Assembly: GCF_015752285.1 (NCBI RefSeq)
Contig: NZ_JADOUY010000002.1
Span: 124,001-188,000 of the forward strand
DNA from: Mycetocola_A sp015752285
GTDB lineage: Bacteria > Actinomycetota > Actinomycetes > Actinomycetales > Microbacteriaceae
Length of the DNA: 64,000 bases
Reading direction: 5' to 3'
Part shown: in pieces, positions 34,749 through 43,585 of the stretch
Numbering within the stretch: position 1 is the first letter of the stretch
Layout of the letters: every line of letters begins with the position of its first letter
Notes under the pieces: model-generated
What the model was told of the DNA's origin: nothing
Seen by the model: the letters and a program-made list of their open reading frames with translations, nothing else
The model's database searches: none
Made by a program: the position numbers and the translations under genes

Positions 34749-35818
34749 CCACCTACCTGTTGGCCGGCGGGGGAACCGCCGGCCATGTGAACCCTCTTCT
34801 CGCCGTCGCTGACGCGATCACCGAGACAGAGCCGGACGCCACCGTGCTGGTTCTCGGCACTCAGGAGGGCCTCGAAGCGCGCCTCGTCCCTGACCGCGGC
34901 TACGAGCTGCTCACCATCGCCAAGTTGCCGTTTCCCCGTCGGATCAATCGACAGGCCGTGAGCTTCGGCTCCCGGTTTCGCCTCGCTGTGGCAGAGATCA
35001 CCACGATGATTTCCGAACGCAACGTCGACGTGATCGTCGGGTTCGGCGGATACGCCGCAGCGCCTGCCTATCTCGCTGCGCGCCGCGCCGGCATCCCACT
35101 CGTCGTCCACGAGGCGAACGCACGTCCAGGCCTCGCGAACCGGCTCGGCGCCAGGATCACGCGGTTCGTCGGTGTCGCATTCCATGGCACGCGGCTGCGA
35201 AACTCGCGATTCGTCGGAATGCCCCTCCGCCGTGAGATCGAACGTCTCGACCGGGACGCCGCCCGGCACCAGGCTCGGGAATTGTTCGGTCTGACCGACC
35301 GGCCGACGCTCCTCGTCACCGGCGGCTCGCTCGGTGCGCGCCGGGTCAATCAGACGATCTTCGACGCCAGGCAGACCATCATCGACGCCGGGTATCAGAT
35401 CCTCCACGTCACCGGCGACCGGTCGGACCTGACCGACCCGGGCACCGAGTACTACACGATGCTCGCATACTGCGATCGCATGGATCTCGCCCTCGCGATC
35501 GCCGATTTCGCCGTCTCCCGTGCCGGCGCGTCCACGGTTTCTGAGCTCTCCGCCCTCGGCATCCCCGCCGCGTACGTGCCGTACCCGGTCGGCAACGGAG
35601 AGCAGCGATACAACGCCGCCGATGCCGTCAACGCCGGCGGGGCGGTCATCGTCCTCGACGCGAAGTTCACCCCCGAGTGGATCAGCGATTCGCTTGTACC
35701 GCTCCTGAACGACCGGATGCGGGTGCAGGACATGGCGGTGCAATCACGCCTCATGGGGACACTCGAAGGGTCGACTCGCATGGTCGGACTCATCCACGAA
35801 GCCCTCGCTGAACGCTGA
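34745..35818 (+). CDS. murG: UDP-N-acetylglucosamine transferase MurG
   Basis: MurG transfers GlcNAc to lipid I, giving lipid II, on the inner face of the membrane. The GT28 signatures are present: LLAGGGTAGHVNPLLAVA at the N-terminus, VGFGGYAAAPAYLAA, the HEANARPG loop, VTGGSLGARRVN and the UDP-GlcNAc site RAGASTVSELSALGIP. Length is 357 residues. It starts at GTG overlapping the ftsW stop. Confidence 0.96.
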   Translation: MTTYLLAGGGTAGHVNPLLAVADAITETEPDATVLVLGTQEGLEARLVPDRGYELLTIAKLPFPRRINRQAVSFGSRFRLAVAEITTMISERNVDVIVGFGGYAAAPAYLAARRAGIPLVVHEANARPGLANRLGARITRFVGVAFHGTRLRNSRFVGMPLRREIERLDRDAARHQARELFGLTDRPTLLVTGGSLGARRVNQTIFDARQTIIDAGYQILHVTGDRSDLTDPGTEYYTMLAYCDRMDLALAIADFAVSRAGASTVSELSALGIPAAYVPYPVGNGEQRYNAADAVNAGGAVIVLDAKFTPEWISDSLVPLLNDRMRVQDMAVQSRLMGTLEGSTRMVGLIHEALAER

Positions 35819-35835
35819 CATCCAGCCTCGTACGT

Positions 35836-35842
35836 TATAACT
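35836..35842 (+). promoter_or_regulatory. possible internal promoter before murC
   Basis: The 82-nt murG-murC gap is the first true gap since murF. It contains TTATAAC, a plausible -10 element, about 58 nt before the murC start. It could give extra transcription of murC-ftsQ-ftsZ. Confidence 0.3.
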
Positions 35843-35900
35843 GAATCTTCCCGGCCGTCAGACCGAACCCTCGTCAGACAGAACAGAGAGAACACCCAGC

Positions 35901-37295
35901 GTGATCAAACCCGACTTCACCATCGAGATCCCCGACGAACTCGGCGCCGTGCACTTCGTCGGTATCGGTGGCTCAGGGATGAGCGGTATCGCGCGGCTCT
36001 TCCTCGGCGCTGGACACACGGTCACCGGCTCTGACGTTCGCGAATCGGCGAACATCGCCGCGCTCAGGGAGCTTGGCGCCACCGTCGCGATCGGGCACGA
36101 CGCCTCGAACGTCGGCGAGGCAGACACCCTCGTCGTGACGAGCGCGCTCTGGCCGACGAACCCGGAGTACGTCCTCGCCCAGGAGCGCGGACTTCCGGTG
36201 CTGCACCGGTCCCAGGCCCTGGCCTGGCTGATCAACACCCAGCGGCTCGTCGCCGTCGCCGGCGCGCACGGGAAGACCACATCGACCGGCATGATCGTGA
36301 CCGGTCTGCTCGGACTGCACGAAAGCCCGAGTTTCGTGAACGGCGGGGTGATCGAGTCGCTCGGCGTGTCCAGTGCCCAGGGAACCGGGGACCTGTTCGT
36401 CGTCGAAGCCGACGAGTCCGACGGCTCCTTCCTGCTGTATGACACCTCCGTCGCTCTCATCACCAACGTCGACGCCGACCACCTCGACCACTACGGGTCG
36501 CTCGAAGCATTCGACGACGCATTCGTCGCGTTCGCGCGGAAAGCATCCGAATTCGTCGTGATCTCTTCAGACGACCCTGGAGCCGTTCGCGTCGCCGCGC
36601 AACTCGACGGCCAGCGCGTCATCACCTTCGGTGAGGCAGAGGATGCTGATGTCCGGGTGCACTCGATCGGCACCGAGGGCCCGGTGTCGTTCGTCGTGAG
36701 CTTCGAAGGGCAGGACAACGGGGCAACACTGCGCATCCCCGGTCGTCACAACGCCATCAACGCGGCAGGGGCATTCGCCGTCCTGGTCGGACTCGGTTTC
36801 GGAGCCGCCGAGTCGCTCGCGGCCATCGCCGACTTCGGCGGAACCGAACGACGATTCGAGCTGCACGGAACCGTCGACGGCGTCAGCGTGTTCGACGACT
36901 ACGCTCACCACCCGACCGAGGTCGCCGCGGCGCTGTCTGCCGCCCGCACCGTCGTGGGGGACGGGCGCATCATCGCGGTCCACCAGCCTCACCTGTACAG
37001 CCGAACCAGGCTCATGGCCGGCGAGTTCGCCGAGACTCTCGAGTCGCACGCCGACCAGACCGTCGTCCTCGACGTCTATGGGGCCAGGGAAGACCCGGAA
37101 CCCGGCGTGACCGGTGCCCTCGTCTCCGACCGCTTCACGGATGCATCGAAGGTCGCGTTCATCTCGGACTGGCAGCAGGCCGCAGATTACGTCGCCTCAA
37201 TCGCGCAGCCGGGCGACTACGTCATCACCCTGGGCTGTGGCGATGTCTACCGGATCGTGCCCCAGTTGCTCGGTTCGCTCACCGCCCGGGATTAG
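35901..37295 (+). CDS. murC: UDP-N-acetylmuramate--L-alanine ligase
   Basis: MurC adds L-Ala to UDP-MurNAc, the first peptide step. It begins with the MurC-type Rossmann motif VHFVGIGGSGMSGIARL, has the ATP loop AGAHGKTTSTGM near residue 120, DESDGSF, and the C-terminal YAHHPTEV and VHQPHLYSRTR motifs. Length is 464 residues, normal for actinobacteria. The start is GTG after a weak GAGAG site. It is followed at 3 nt by ftsQ. Confidence 0.96.
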   Translation: MIKPDFTIEIPDELGAVHFVGIGGSGMSGIARLFLGAGHTVTGSDVRESANIAALRELGATVAIGHDASNVGEADTLVVTSALWPTNPEYVLAQERGLPVLHRSQALAWLINTQRLVAVAGAHGKTTSTGMIVTGLLGLHESPSFVNGGVIESLGVSSAQGTGDLFVVEADESDGSFLLYDTSVALITNVDADHLDHYGSLEAFDDAFVAFARKASEFVVISSDDPGAVRVAAQLDGQRVITFGEAEDADVRVHSIGTEGPVSFVVSFEGQDNGATLRIPGRHNAINAAGAFAVLVGLGFGAAESLAAIADFGGTERRFELHGTVDGVSVFDDYAHHPTEVAAALSAARTVVGDGRIIAVHQPHLYSRTRLMAGEFAETLESHADQTVVLDVYGAREDPEPGVTGALVSDRFTDASKVAFISDWQQAADYVASIAQPGDYVITLGCGDVYRIVPQLLGSLTARD

Positions 37296-37298
37296 GTC

Positions 37299-38225
37299 AT
37301 GAAACGGCCATCCGGGTTCACCCCGCAGCGACCGACCCCGCCAGACACGACCGCTCCGGATCCGGTGCGCCGGGAGCCGGAACGACAGCGCGCACCCGAA
37401 TCGAACCTGACTGAGCCGACTCTGACTGAGCCGATCGCGATCACCCGGCCAGCCCGTTCGGAACCACCGATACGGGTTCCGGGCGTCAGACAGGCACGCC
37501 GGGAACGCAAGCGGGTCGAGCGGTCAGAGGTCAAACGCTTCACGGCACACAGCCGCAGGCGCAGGCGCAACTGGCTTCTCGCCGTCGGCGGCGTTGCCGG
37601 ACTCGCCCTGCTGGCCTGCGGGCTCGCGTACACGCCGATCCTCTCCGTGAGGACCATCCAGGTCGAGGGCGCAGAACGGGTCAGTTCGGATGCCATCGTC
37701 GCCGATCTGTCCAGTCAGCTCGGCTCCCCGTTTCCGCTGGTCGACGAGAGTGCGATCAAGGCCGCTCTCGTCACCTATCCGCTGATCGAGTCCTACTCGA
37801 TCGAGGCACGTCCGCCTGACACCCTGGTGCTGCGGCTGGTGGAGCGCACGCCCGTCGGGGCCATCGACACCGGAGACGGCTTCACAATCGTGGATGCTGC
37901 CGGTGTCGTGATCGAATCCGGGGCGAGCCGTCCGGGGGCGTACCCGCTCATCGCCGTCGATGGTGGGACGGAGGCAGACGGGTTCGTTTCTGCAGCCGCT
38001 GTGTTGCGTGCGTTGCCCGCCGAGCTCTTCGCCCGCGTCGACAGCGTCACGGCGACGACGACGGACGACGTGCGGTTCACCCTGCGCGACAGCGATACGA
38101 CGGTGGTCTGGGGGAGCGCGGAAGAGTCTGCTCTCAAGGCGTACACCCTCGACGCCCTGATCGCCGCCCAACCGGATTACGACGAGTACGACGTCAGCTC
38201 ACCGAGTGTCGCCGTCGTCCGCTGA
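37299..38225 (+). CDS. ftsQ: cell division protein FtsQ
   Basis: The 308-residue bitopic divisome protein has a long, Pro/Arg-rich cytoplasmic N-terminus (about 85 residues), one membrane segment near 90-110, then a POTRA domain (SVRTIQVEGAERVSSDAIVADL) and the FtsQ domain. FtsQ bridges early and late division proteins and interacts with FtsL. The long N-terminus is typical for actinobacteria. ATG start 3 nt after murC. Confidence 0.92.
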   Translation: MKRPSGFTPQRPTPPDTTAPDPVRREPERQRAPESNLTEPTLTEPIAITRPARSEPPIRVPGVRQARRERKRVERSEVKRFTAHSRRRRRNWLLAVGGVAGLALLACGLAYTPILSVRTIQVEGAERVSSDAIVADLSSQLGSPFPLVDESAIKAALVTYPLIESYSIEARPPDTLVLRLVERTPVGAIDTGDGFTIVDAAGVVIESGASRPGAYPLIAVDGGTEADGFVSAAAVLRALPAELFARVDSVTATTTDDVRFTLRDSDTTVVWGSAEESALKAYTLDALIAAQPDYDEYDVSSPSVAVVR

Positions 38226-38405
38226 CGTCTGCAGGGATCGACTGCCGCCTGCTGAGGAAAATTCACCCCAGACTTCGCGACACGCGGAGGTTGCTCCCCG
38301 ATGCGACCGGTCCTGCGCATAACGTCAGGTTCAAGAAATGCATACTGAGCATAACTTTAAACCTTAACCTGAGGTTGAGGGTTCTTTTTCTCCCGGAGGC
38401 CGGAC
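38226..38405 (+). promoter_or_regulatory. ftsZ upstream region with AACCTGAGGTT palindrome
   Basis: This 180-nt gap is clearly AT-richer than its surroundings near 38340-38390. It holds CATAACGTCAGGTT, CATAACTTTAAACC, TTAACC and the perfect palindrome AACCTGAGGTT, then GGAGG 6 nt before the ftsZ GTG. It very likely carries ftsZ's own promoter(s). The palindrome could be an operator, for example for FtsR, whose gene is in this window; this is inference. Confidence 0.55.
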
Positions 38406-39599
38406 GTGACTACAAACCAGAACTACCTTGCCGTGATCAAAGTCGTCGGCATTGGCGGCGGCGGCGTCAACGCCGTCAATCGAATGATCGAACTCGGCCT
38501 TCGCGGCGTCGAATTCATTGCCATCAACACCGACGCCCAGGCGCTGCTCATGAGCGACGCCGACGTGAAGCTCGATGTCGGTCGCGAGATCACCCGCGGT
38601 CTCGGAGCGGGCGCAGACCCCGAGGTGGGCCGTCGCGCCGCCGAGGACCACGCCGAAGAGATCGAAGAAGCCCTCGCCGGCGCGGACATGGTGTTCGTCA
38701 CCGCAGGAGAGGGTGGCGGAACCGGAACCGGTGGAGCCCCCGTCGTCGCCCGGATCGCGAAGTCGATCGGCGCCCTGACCATCGGTGTCGTCACCAAGCC
38801 GTTCGGATTCGAAGGCCGCCGCCGCCAGGCTCAGGCCGAGCTCGGCGTCGCCAAGCTCAAAGAAGAAGTCGACACCCTCATCGTCGTTCCCAACGACCGC
38901 TTGCTCGAGATCAGCGACCGCGGCATCAGCATGCTCGAGGCGTTCTCCACCGCTGACCAGGTGCTCCTTGCCGGCGTCCAGGGCATCACCGACCTCATCA
39001 CGACCCCCGGTCTGATCAACCTCGACTTCGCCGACGTCAAGAGCGTCATGCAGGGCGCCGGTTCGGCGCTCATGGGCATCGGCTCCTCACGCGGCGCAGA
39101 CCGGGCGATCAAGGCGGCAGAACTCGCCGTCGCATCCCCGCTGCTCGAGGCGAGCATCGAGGGCGCCCACGGCGTCCTCCTCTCGATCCAGGGTGGCTCG
39201 AACCTCGGAATCTTCGAGATCAACGACGCGGCCAGGCTTGTGCAGGAGGCCGTGCACCCCGAAGCGAACATCATCTTCGGAGCCGTCATCGACGACACGC
39301 TCGGCGACGAAGTACGCGTCACCGTCATCGCCGCCGGTTTCGACGGGGGCGAGCCGCCGTCGCGTCAGGGCGAGTCTGCGCGTGACGCCGTCGTCACATC
39401 GGGAGGAGTCCAGACCAGCGCTCCCGCGGCAGCGGTCGCCGCTGCCGGTGGAGCACAGGCCGCAGCGTCAGGAGCCGTTCTCACCGAGACGGCCCAGACC
39501 TGGCGCGTCACCGAAGAGTCGCTCGCGACACCTCCGGTCACGGCTGACCCTGCCTTCGCCGACGAAGACGAGCTCGACATCCCCGACTTCCTCAAGTAG
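38406..39599 (+). CDS. ftsZ: cell division GTPase FtsZ
   Basis: The 397-residue tubulin homologue polymerises with GTP to form the Z ring. The N-terminal nucleotide motif is VVGIGGGGVNAVNRM, the tubulin signature GGGTGTG is at residues 103-109, and the T7 loop NLDFADVK supplies catalytic Asp residues. A variable Ala-rich linker follows, then the conserved tail DELDIPDFLK, which binds SepF and FtsW. GTG start with GGAGG. No ftsA is present, as usual in actinobacteria; SepF encoded nearby serves as membrane tether. Confidence 0.98.
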   Translation: MTTNQNYLAVIKVVGIGGGGVNAVNRMIELGLRGVEFIAINTDAQALLMSDADVKLDVGREITRGLGAGADPEVGRRAAEDHAEEIEEALAGADMVFVTAGEGGGTGTGGAPVVARIAKSIGALTIGVVTKPFGFEGRRRQAQAELGVAKLKEEVDTLIVVPNDRLLEISDRGISMLEAFSTADQVLLAGVQGITDLITTPGLINLDFADVKSVMQGAGSALMGIGSSRGADRAIKAAELAVASPLLEASIEGAHGVLLSIQGGSNLGIFEINDAARLVQEAVHPEANIIFGAVIDDTLGDEVRVTVIAAGFDGGEPPSRQGESARDAVVTSGGVQTSAPAAAVAAAGGAQAAASGAVLTETAQTWRVTEESLATPPVTADPAFADEDELDIPDFLK

Positions 39600-39601
39600 G
39601 A

Positions 39602-40309
39602 ATGCCAGACGGTACCGACCAGGCGCTCGACCAGCTCTCGCTGGCCGAGCGCCTGGCGCGTGTGCAGGCGGCGGTGACGGATGCCGCCTCGGCGGCCGGG
39701 CGGCCGGCATCCGACGTCACGACGATCGTCGTCACCAAGTTCCACCCCGCTGAGCTCATCCGCGACCTCCATGCACTCGGTGTGCGTGACGTGGCGGAGA
39801 ACCGGCACCAGGAGGCCGCAGCCAAGGTGCACGAGCTCTCCGATCTCGGTGACTTGACCTGGCATTTCGTCGGGCAGTTGCAGTCGAAGAAGGCCAGGCA
39901 GGTCGCCGCGTATGCACACGCGGTGCACTCGATCGATCGGGTGGCACTCGTCCAGGCCCTCTCGGTCGCACGGGAACGGCCGCTGGACTGCTTCGTGCAG
40001 GTGAACCTCACAGACGACCCCGGGCGGGGTGGAGTGGACCCGTCCAGTCTTGAGCCGCTCGTCGAGGCCGTGCTCAGCACTCCATCGCTCGCGCTCAGGG
40101 GCGTGATGGCCGTCGCCCCTCTCGGCGAGGAACCGCGACGGGCGTTCGCCAGGCTCGGCGGTTTCAGCCAGCGGCTCCGAGCGCTCGCGCCAGGAGCGGT
40201 CGGGATCTCGGCTGGGATGTCCCACGACTTCCGTGAGGCGATCGCCGAAGGTGCGACACACCTTCGGATTGGGACCGCAATCACGGGTAACCGACCGCAG
40301 CACGGTTAA
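39602..40309 (+). CDS. yggS: YggS-family PLP homeostasis protein
   Basis: The 235-residue PLP-binding protein has an alanine-racemase-like barrel without racemase activity. The PLP lysine is in TTIVVTKFHP near residue 46; WHFVGQLQSKKAR, GMSHDFREAI and HLRIGTAI are family motifs. It helps maintain vitamin B6 and amino-acid balance. It begins 2 nt after ftsZ. In many actinobacteria a yfiH/pgeF gene lies between ftsZ and yggS; here it is absent. Confidence 0.93.
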   Translation: MPDGTDQALDQLSLAERLARVQAAVTDAASAAGRPASDVTTIVVTKFHPAELIRDLHALGVRDVAENRHQEAAAKVHELSDLGDLTWHFVGQLQSKKARQVAAYAHAVHSIDRVALVQALSVARERPLDCFVQVNLTDDPGRGGVDPSSLEPLVEAVLSTPSLALRGVMAVAPLGEEPRRAFARLGGFSQRLRALAPGAVGISAGMSHDFREAIAEGATHLRIGTAITGNRPQHG

Positions 40310-40347
40310 TGTTCTTGTAGAAGCACGCGCACAAAACGGAGGTAGCG

Positions 40348-40857
40348 ATGTCCAACCCGCTGAAGAAGACGATGGTCTACCTTGGCCTCGCAGACGATGA
40401 TCTCGAGTACGAGGAGCAGTCACACGCTGCCCCCGCCGCTGCCGCACCTGCTGCGGCCAACAACCACGGTTCGGCCGCGCCGTCCCAGCAGGGACCGACG
40501 CCCGTGCAGAACCGGGCACCGGTAACGCCGCTGCGTCGACCGACCGCGACGAAGCAGGCCGCTCCCGCTGAGCTCAACGAGATCCTCACCGTGCACCCCA
40601 AGCAGTACCGTGACGCCCAGGTCATCGCCGAGACGTTCCGCGACGGTGTGCCCGTCATCATCAACCTGTCGCAGATGAGCGAAGGTGACGCCAAGCGCCT
40701 CATCGACTTCGCCAGCGGCCTGTCCCAGGGGCTCTACGGCAAGATCGAACGGGTCACCAACAAGGTGTTCCTGCTGTCGCCTGCACACGTCGCCGTCCTC
40801 GGTGATGCAGGTGTTGCAGCAGCCGATGCAGAGTCGACCTTCTTCGCTCAGCAATAA
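40348..40857 (+). CDS. sepF: cell division protein SepF
   Basis: SepF binds the FtsZ C-terminal tail and anchors it to the membrane through an N-terminal amphipathic helix (MSNPLKKTMVYLGLADDD). An Ala/Pro-rich linker follows, then the SepF domain from about residue 78 (ILTVHPKQYRDAQVIAETFRDG, NLSQM, RLIDFASGLSQGLYG). Length is 169 residues. The ATG follows CGGAGGT. Together with ftsZ and wag31 it forms the division/growth section of the cluster. Confidence 0.95.
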   Translation: MSNPLKKTMVYLGLADDDLEYEEQSHAAPAAAAPAAANNHGSAAPSQQGPTPVQNRAPVTPLRRPTATKQAAPAELNEILTVHPKQYRDAQVIAETFRDGVPVIINLSQMSEGDAKRLIDFASGLSQGLYGKIERVTNKVFLLSPAHVAVLGDAGVAAADAESTFFAQQ

Positions 40858-40864
40858 TTGACGG

Positions 40865-41167
40865 GTGGACTCCGTTCTTTCGCTTCTCCGAAGCATCCTG
40901 TACTTCGCCCTGCTGCTCTATTTCTTCGTCATGTGGGCGCGATTCGGTCTTGATCTCGTCCGATCCTTCAAGCCGCGCTGGCGGCCGACCGGATTCGGGC
41001 TCGTCGCCGCCGAACTCGTGTTTTCGCTGACGGACCCGCCGATCCGCTTCTTCCGTCGCATCCTGCCGCCGGTTCGGATCGGGGCCTTCGCGCTCGATTT
41101 CGGCTGGAGCCTGACCATGCTGTGCGTCATCATCGCGATGACGCTGGTGAATCTGCTCCTGCGCTGA
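40865..41167 (+). CDS. YggT-family membrane protein
   Basis: The 100-residue protein has two hydrophobic segments (about residues 5-25 and 72-98) and the YggT-family region FSLTDPPIRFFRRILPPVR between them. Homologues sit between sepF and wag31/divIVA in most Gram-positives. The role is not known well; osmotic tolerance and cell-division links have been suggested. GTG start 7 nt after sepF. Confidence 0.88.
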   Translation: MDSVLSLLRSILYFALLLYFFVMWARFGLDLVRSFKPRWRPTGFGLVAAELVFSLTDPPIRFFRRILPPVRIGAFALDFGWSLTMLCVIIAMTLVNLLLR

Positions 41168-41291
41168 CTCCCGCGGCGGGGTATCCTGTAACCCACGTGC
41201 CCGACGTTCGAAAAGCCTCAGCAGTTCGCTGGAGGAGTTTGCTAGCGTTGGCACGTCCATACGAGCTCAATCAAGTAAGAGGTGGAAAGCC

Positions 41292-41921
41292 ATGGCGCTA
41301 ACTCCGGAAGACGTCGTCAACAAGCAGTTCCAGCAGACCAAGTTCCGAGAGGGATACGACCAGGACGAGGTTGACGACTTCCTGGACGAGGTCGTCGTCG
41401 AACTCCGTCGCCTGCTCCAGGAGAACACGGAGCTCAAGGCACGGCTCGACGGTTCAGAGACCGACGAGACCCGCACCGCTGAGCCCGTCGCAGCTGCCCA
41501 GGCAGAGGCAGCGCCAGCAGCAGCACCGGTCGTCGCTCCTCCCGTCGAGACCCCGGTGACTCCGTCTGCCGTCGCAGACGACTCCGAGTCGTCCTCCAGC
41601 CTTCTGCAGCTGGCCCGCCGCCTGCACGACGAGCACGTCCGTGAAGGCGCCGAGAAGCGCGACTCCCTCGTCGCGGAAGGCCATGCAACTGCAGCACGCG
41701 TTGTCGCCGAAGCCGAGGCCAAGCAGCGCGCTCAGATGAACATCCTCAACGAGGAGCGTTCGACGCTCGAGAAGAAGATCGACGAACTGCGCGTCTTCGA
41801 GCGCGAGTACCGCCAGAAACTGCGCGGCTACATCGAGGGCCAGCTCAAGGAACTCGACGCCAACGGCGGACCGGCGGCACAGGGCGCGGGCTACGCGTCC
41901 AGCGAAAAGTCCAACGCCTAA
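41292..41921 (+). CDS. wag31: DivIVA/Wag31 polar growth protein
   Basis: This coiled-coil scaffold gathers at negatively curved membrane, marks cell poles and recruits the wall-synthesis machinery. The N-terminal DivIVA lipid-binding domain reads LTPEDVVNKQFQQTKFREGYDQDEVDDFLDEV in part. Then comes an Ala/Pro/Glu-rich linker (about residues 58-98) and a second coiled coil (about 100-195). Length is 209 residues, shorter than in mycobacteria. The ATG follows GAGGTGGAAAG. A 124-nt gap upstream, with TATCCT as a -10 candidate, suggests its own promoter. Confidence 0.94.
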   Translation: MALTPEDVVNKQFQQTKFREGYDQDEVDDFLDEVVVELRRLLQENTELKARLDGSETDETRTAEPVAAAQAEAAPAAAPVVAPPVETPVTPSAVADDSESSSSLLQLARRLHDEHVREGAEKRDSLVAEGHATAARVVAEAEAKQRAQMNILNEERSTLEKKIDELRVFEREYRQKLRGYIEGQLKELDANGGPAAQGAGYASSEKSNA

Positions 41922-41922
41922 G

Positions 41923-42630
41923 TTGCCAGAAGATTCGGTGTTGCCAGAAGAATCGGTTCTGCCGAAGAAACCCGCTGGTCCTCCCAGCGTTCGGGCGCTC
42001 GTCGTCATCGCCGCTCTCGCGGTAACGGCACTGGCGCTCGACCAGTTCACGAAGTACCTCGTCGTCTCCAACCTGCCGCTCGGCGAGCAGGTGAAGGTTC
42101 TTGGCGATCTGCTCATACTGCAGTTCGTCAAGAACCCGGGGGCGGCGTTCTCTCTTGCCGAGGGCAGCACCTGGATCTTCTCGATCCTCGCTGCCGTCGT
42201 GACGGTGGCGATCATCGTCCTCGCGAGGCGCATCCGGTCGATCGGCTGGGCTGTCGTCTTCGGCATGCTCCTCGGCGGTGTGCTCGGCAACCTGACCGAC
42301 CGGCTCTTCCGTGAGCCGTCCTTCGGGCTCGGGCACGTCATCGACTTCATCTCCACACCGTGGATGATCCCGGCGATCTACAACTTCGCCGACATCTTCA
42401 TCGTGTCGAGCATGGGGCTCTTCATCATTCTCACCATCCGGGGTATCAACCTCGATGGCACGCGCACGGTCTCGTCGAAGAATTCCGCAGACACCGAGAG
42501 CGCAGCAGACACCGATGACGGTGCCGATGCCGACAGCGCTGCGGCAACGACGGATGCCGGCGGTCACGATGCCGAACGCGCCGATTCCGCAGTACGACAG
42601 ACCACAGACCCACGCCGGTCGGACGCCTGA
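41923..42630 (+). CDS. lspA: lipoprotein signal peptidase
   Basis: LspA is the aspartyl protease that cleaves prolipoprotein signal peptides after lipidation. Four membrane segments and the motifs KNPGAAFS, GNLTDRLF (catalytic Asp126) and YNFADIFI (Asp157) are present. Two features are odd: the N-terminus repeats LPEDSV-LPEESV-LPKKPA with start candidates at TTG 41923, GTG 41938 and TTG 41941, and an acidic tail of about 60 residues rich in Asp, Ala and Thr follows the last helix. The longest form, 235 residues, is given. It shares one nt with rluD (TGATG). Confidence 0.92.
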   Translation: MPEDSVLPEESVLPKKPAGPPSVRALVVIAALAVTALALDQFTKYLVVSNLPLGEQVKVLGDLLILQFVKNPGAAFSLAEGSTWIFSILAAVVTVAIIVLARRIRSIGWAVVFGMLLGGVLGNLTDRLFREPSFGLGHVIDFISTPWMIPAIYNFADIFIVSSMGLFIILTIRGINLDGTRTVSSKNSADTESAADTDDGADADSAAATTDAGGHDAERADSAVRQTTDPRRSDA

Positions 42631-43550
42631 TGGAATCCCGAAGCCTTCCCGTTCCCGACGGGCTCGAAGGCTCACGCGTCGACGCAGGCCTGGCGAAAGT
42701 GCTCGGTTTCTCTCGCAGCTTCGCCGCCGAGGTCGCCGAGGCCGGGGGAGTCAGCGTCGACGGCAAAGCGGTGGGCAAATCCGATCGACTTCACGCCGGC
42801 GGCTGGCTCGAGGTGAACTGGGCTCCTCGTCAGGAGCCCGTCGTCGTCCCCGTCGTCGTCTCCGACCTGTCGGTCGTCCACGACGATGACGACATCATCG
42901 TCGTGAACAAACCGACGGGTGTGGCAGCGCATCCCTCCGTCGGCTGGACCGGACCGACGGTCCTCGGCGCACTCGCGGGTGCCGGCTATACCGTCTCGAC
43001 CTCGGGGGCCGCTGAACGGGCAGGCATCGTGCACCGGCTCGATGTGGGCACGACGGGCCTGATGGTGGTTGCCAAGAGTGAACGCGCATACACCTCTCTC
43101 AAGCGGGCCTTCCACGACCGTGAGGTCGAAAAGATCTACCACGCCGTCGTCCAGGGGCATCCTGATCCGCTCGCCGGCACGATCGATGCGCCCATCGGCC
43201 GGCATCCGAAGCACGACTGGAAATTCGCGGTGACGGCGGAGGGTAAACCCTCCGTGACGCACTACGAAACCGTCGAAGCATTCCCGAGCGCCTCCCTGCT
43301 CGAGATCCACCTGGAGAGCGGCAGGACGCACCAGATCCGCGTGCACATGGCGGCCCAGCGACATCCGTGCGTCGGAGATCCGCTCTACGGCGGAGACCCC
43401 GTTTTGGCGGCGCGCCTCGGCCTCAGCCGGCAGTGGCTGCATGCCGCGCAACTCTCATTCACCCACCCGGGGTCGGGGGAGTGGGTCACCTACGTCGCGG
43501 CCTATCCGGCCGACCTCCAGCACGCCCTCGATGTCCTCCGTGAGGATTAG
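42630..43550 (+). CDS. rluD: RluD-family 23S rRNA pseudouridine synthase
   Basis: A 306-residue enzyme with an N-terminal S4 RNA-binding domain (RVDAGLAKVLGFSRSFAAEV) and a pseudouridine synthase domain. The catalytic Asp138 is in HRLDVGTTGLMVV; the late motif is ESGRTHQIRVH. It probably modifies uridines of helix 69 of 23S rRNA, as RluD does; the exact target is not certain. The ATG overlaps the lspA stop, indicating coupling. The lspA-rluD-dnaE order is also found in mycobacteria. Confidence 0.92.
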   Translation: MESRSLPVPDGLEGSRVDAGLAKVLGFSRSFAAEVAEAGGVSVDGKAVGKSDRLHAGGWLEVNWAPRQEPVVVPVVVSDLSVVHDDDDIIVVNKPTGVAAHPSVGWTGPTVLGALAGAGYTVSTSGAAERAGIVHRLDVGTTGLMVVAKSERAYTSLKRAFHDREVEKIYHAVVQGHPDPLAGTIDAPIGRHPKHDWKFAVTAEGKPSVTHYETVEAFPSASLLEIHLESGRTHQIRVHMAAQRHPCVGDPLYGGDPVLAARLGLSRQWLHAAQLSFTHPGSGEWVTYVAAYPADLQHALDVLRED

Positions 43551-43585
43551 GCTGGGAGTTCGCCACCCAGTTCACCGGAGAAGTC

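Noticed and set aside
7415..40326. TTGTAGAAGCA found before both the second MerR gene and sepF
   Set aside because: An 11-bp match between two places in a 64-kb window is expected by chance, and spacing to the starts differs.
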